Made by a program: the position numbers and the translations under genes. Shown one piece after another: positions 6,048 to 7,002 of a DNA stretch of 7,002 nucleotides (the stretch's first letter is position 1; every line of letters starts with the position of its first letter). The stretch is from an uncultured Gaiellaceae bacterium. GTDB taxonomy: Bacteria > Actinomycetota > Thermoleophilia > Gaiellales > Gaiellaceae. The notes beneath the pieces were generated by a model. That model had not been told where the DNA came from and searched no databases. It saw only the letters and a program-made list of their open reading frames with translations. Location of the stretch: positions 1 to 7,002 of the forward strand of contig CATPAS010000007.1 of assembly GCA_955652075.1 (NCBI GenBank). Direction: 5' to 3'.

Positions 6048-7002
6048 CCTTCTGCTTGCGGCGGCTTGACGCCCGGCTGCACCTCGGGATCGCTGGTCTT
6101 CACACCGGCCTGCTCGGAGAACTCGATTCGGCTGAGCGCATGCTCGCCCTGGACGATGCCGAGAGCGCCGTCACGGCCCTGCTCCTTCACGAGGTGATAC
6201 AGCTTGCGCGCCTCTTCGACGCGTTCCGCCACGTGCGGCGGGAACGGGGGCGGAACCTTGCCGCGCCGCGCGAGGTTGAGAGCGAACTTCGTCTCCTTGA
6301 CGGCGGAGACGATGCCTTGCGTCTTGGGAACGAGCTCCGTCTCCCGGAGCCAGCCGGTCGTCTTCGCGGAGGTGACGAACCACTTCGCATGCTTTGCGCC
6401 CAGGTCGTGATCGATGCCCTGCTTCATCGATTCCGCGCCGAGCTTCGCGATCGCGTCCCGCGGGTCGACTCCCTTGGGACAGCGCTCGTTGCAGAAGTAG
6501 CAGCGCGTGCAGTCCCAGATGCCATGCTCGTCGTTGTAGTCATTCAGGCGCGCGACGTCGGCCTGGTCTCGCACGTCGCCGACGAAGCGCATTCCCTTTG
6601 CGAGCGCCGCCGGCCCGAAGAACTCGGGGTCGGACTCCATCGAGTTGCACTCGGAGACGCAACAGCCGCACATGATGCAGAGCGCCTCTTTGTGGATCAC
6701 GTTCATCTGCTGTTGCGAGACGATGCGCTCCTCCTCGAGCGGCTCTTCGTAGCCGGGGTCGAGCCAGGGCTTCATCCGTCGGACCTTTCCCCAGAACGGA
6801 TCCATGTCGACGACCAGGTCCTTGATCACGGGCATATTCCCCATCGACGAGATCACCGGGACGTGCCCCGACTTTGCAATGTCGTACATGCGCGTCTTAC
6901 AAGCGAGCACGGCGGCGCCGTCCATGCGCATCCCGCAGGAGCCGCAGATCATCATCCGGCAGCTCTTGCGATACGCGAGCGTGCCGTCGTGCTTGTCCTT
7001 GA
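6044..7002 (-). CDS. sdhB: Succinate dehydrogenase/fumarate reductase iron-sulfur subunit, E-type (N-terminus outside window)
   Basis: The frame runs off the right edge; 318 residues are visible. The N-terminal ferredoxin domain shows the [2Fe-2S] ligands C14-x4-C19-x2-C22-x11-C34 (SCRMMICGSC), preceded by DGTLAYRKS as in SdhB. The C-terminal domain has CIMCGCCVSEC (C108, C111, C114, C118) and CTRCYFCNERCP (C164, C167, C170, C174). Ordinary SdhB has C-x5-C-x3-C-P in the last motif; here C167 is an extra cysteine at the +3 position. In E. coli FrdB, placing a cysteine at that position turns the [3Fe-4S] into a [4Fe-4S] cluster, so two [4Fe-4S] clusters are predicted, typical of E-type enzymes. 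A tail of about 140 residues follows the last cluster, much longer than in classical SdhB. sdhA probably lies beyond the right edge. The gene overlaps sdhE by 4 nt. Confidence 0.92.
   Translation of the reverse strand, partial: KDKHDGTLAYRKSCRMMICGSCGMRMDGAAVLACKTRMYDIAKSGHVPVISSMGNMPVIKDLVVDMDPFWGKVRRMKPWLDPGYEEPLEEERIVSQQQMNVIHKEALCIMCGCCVSECNSMESDPEFFGPAALAKGMRFVGDVRDQADVARLNDYNDEHGIWDCTRCYFCNERCPKGVDPRDAIAKLGAESMKQGIDHDLGAKHAKWFVTSAKTTGWLRETELVPKTQGIVSAVKETKFALNLARRGKVPPPFPPHVAERVEEARKLYHLVKEQGRDGALGIVQGEHALSRIEFSEQAGVKTSDPEVQPGVKPPQAEG

Noticed and set aside
1..7002. CRISPR arrays, IS ends, tRNA/rRNA genes, prophage or toxin-antitoxin genes
   Set aside because: No regularly spaced repeats, transposase motifs or cloverleaf-like segments were found on reading both strands. 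The coding content is continuous and ordinary for chromosome core.

Overview
This is a high-GC bacterial chromosome segment (strong G/C third-position bias, many GTG starts, nearly every gene overlapping the next). The order recR - aspartokinase - asd is a known actinobacterial arrangement. Combined with an 'E-type' succinate dehydrogenase (CCG-domain subunit instead of membrane anchors), it suggests a deep-branching actinobacterium, possibly Thermoleophilia/Gaiellales. That placement is inference; no rRNA or other taxonomic marker is present. I see no mobile element, CRISPR array, tRNA or rRNA, and no gene-free stretch longer than about 50 bases apart from two uncertain N-termini.

Left block, plus strand (1-3469): the C-terminal part of a cyclic-nucleotide-binding-domain protein; a 46-base gap holding hairpin-forming repeats; recR (recombinational repair); lysC (aspartokinase, with a strong internal start for a separate regulatory subunit); asd (aspartate-semialdehyde dehydrogenase); and a small DUF1232 membrane-associated protein. 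lysC and asd encode the first two steps of the aspartate pathway to lysine, threonine, methionine and diaminopimelate, and are coupled by an 8-nt overlap.

Right block, minus strand (7002 down to 3432): sdhB (iron-sulfur subunit, 5' end beyond the right edge), sdhE/hdrB-like CCG subunit, a YkuE/YaeI-type metallophosphoesterase, an Asp23/Gls24 protein and a GNAT-like protein with an N-terminal CxxC. Neighbouring reading frames touch or overlap by 1-4 nt, assuming a CTG start for the phosphoesterase, so this looks like one transcription unit driven from beyond the right edge. The two blocks converge and their last genes overlap tail to tail by 38 nt.

The most informative observations are: (1) a consensus Shine-Dalgarno plus GTG inside lysC where the Corynebacterium beta subunit starts; (2) two genes whose homologous N-termini run upstream of any ATG/GTG/TTG and stop at a CTGA overlap, suggesting CTG initiation or reinitiation; (3) an SdhB with an extra cysteine predicting a second [4Fe-4S] cluster, paired with a double-CCG SdhE; (4) a GNAT-like protein lacking the acetyl-CoA pyrophosphate loop. 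I do not see evidence for a wholly new defence or mobile system.
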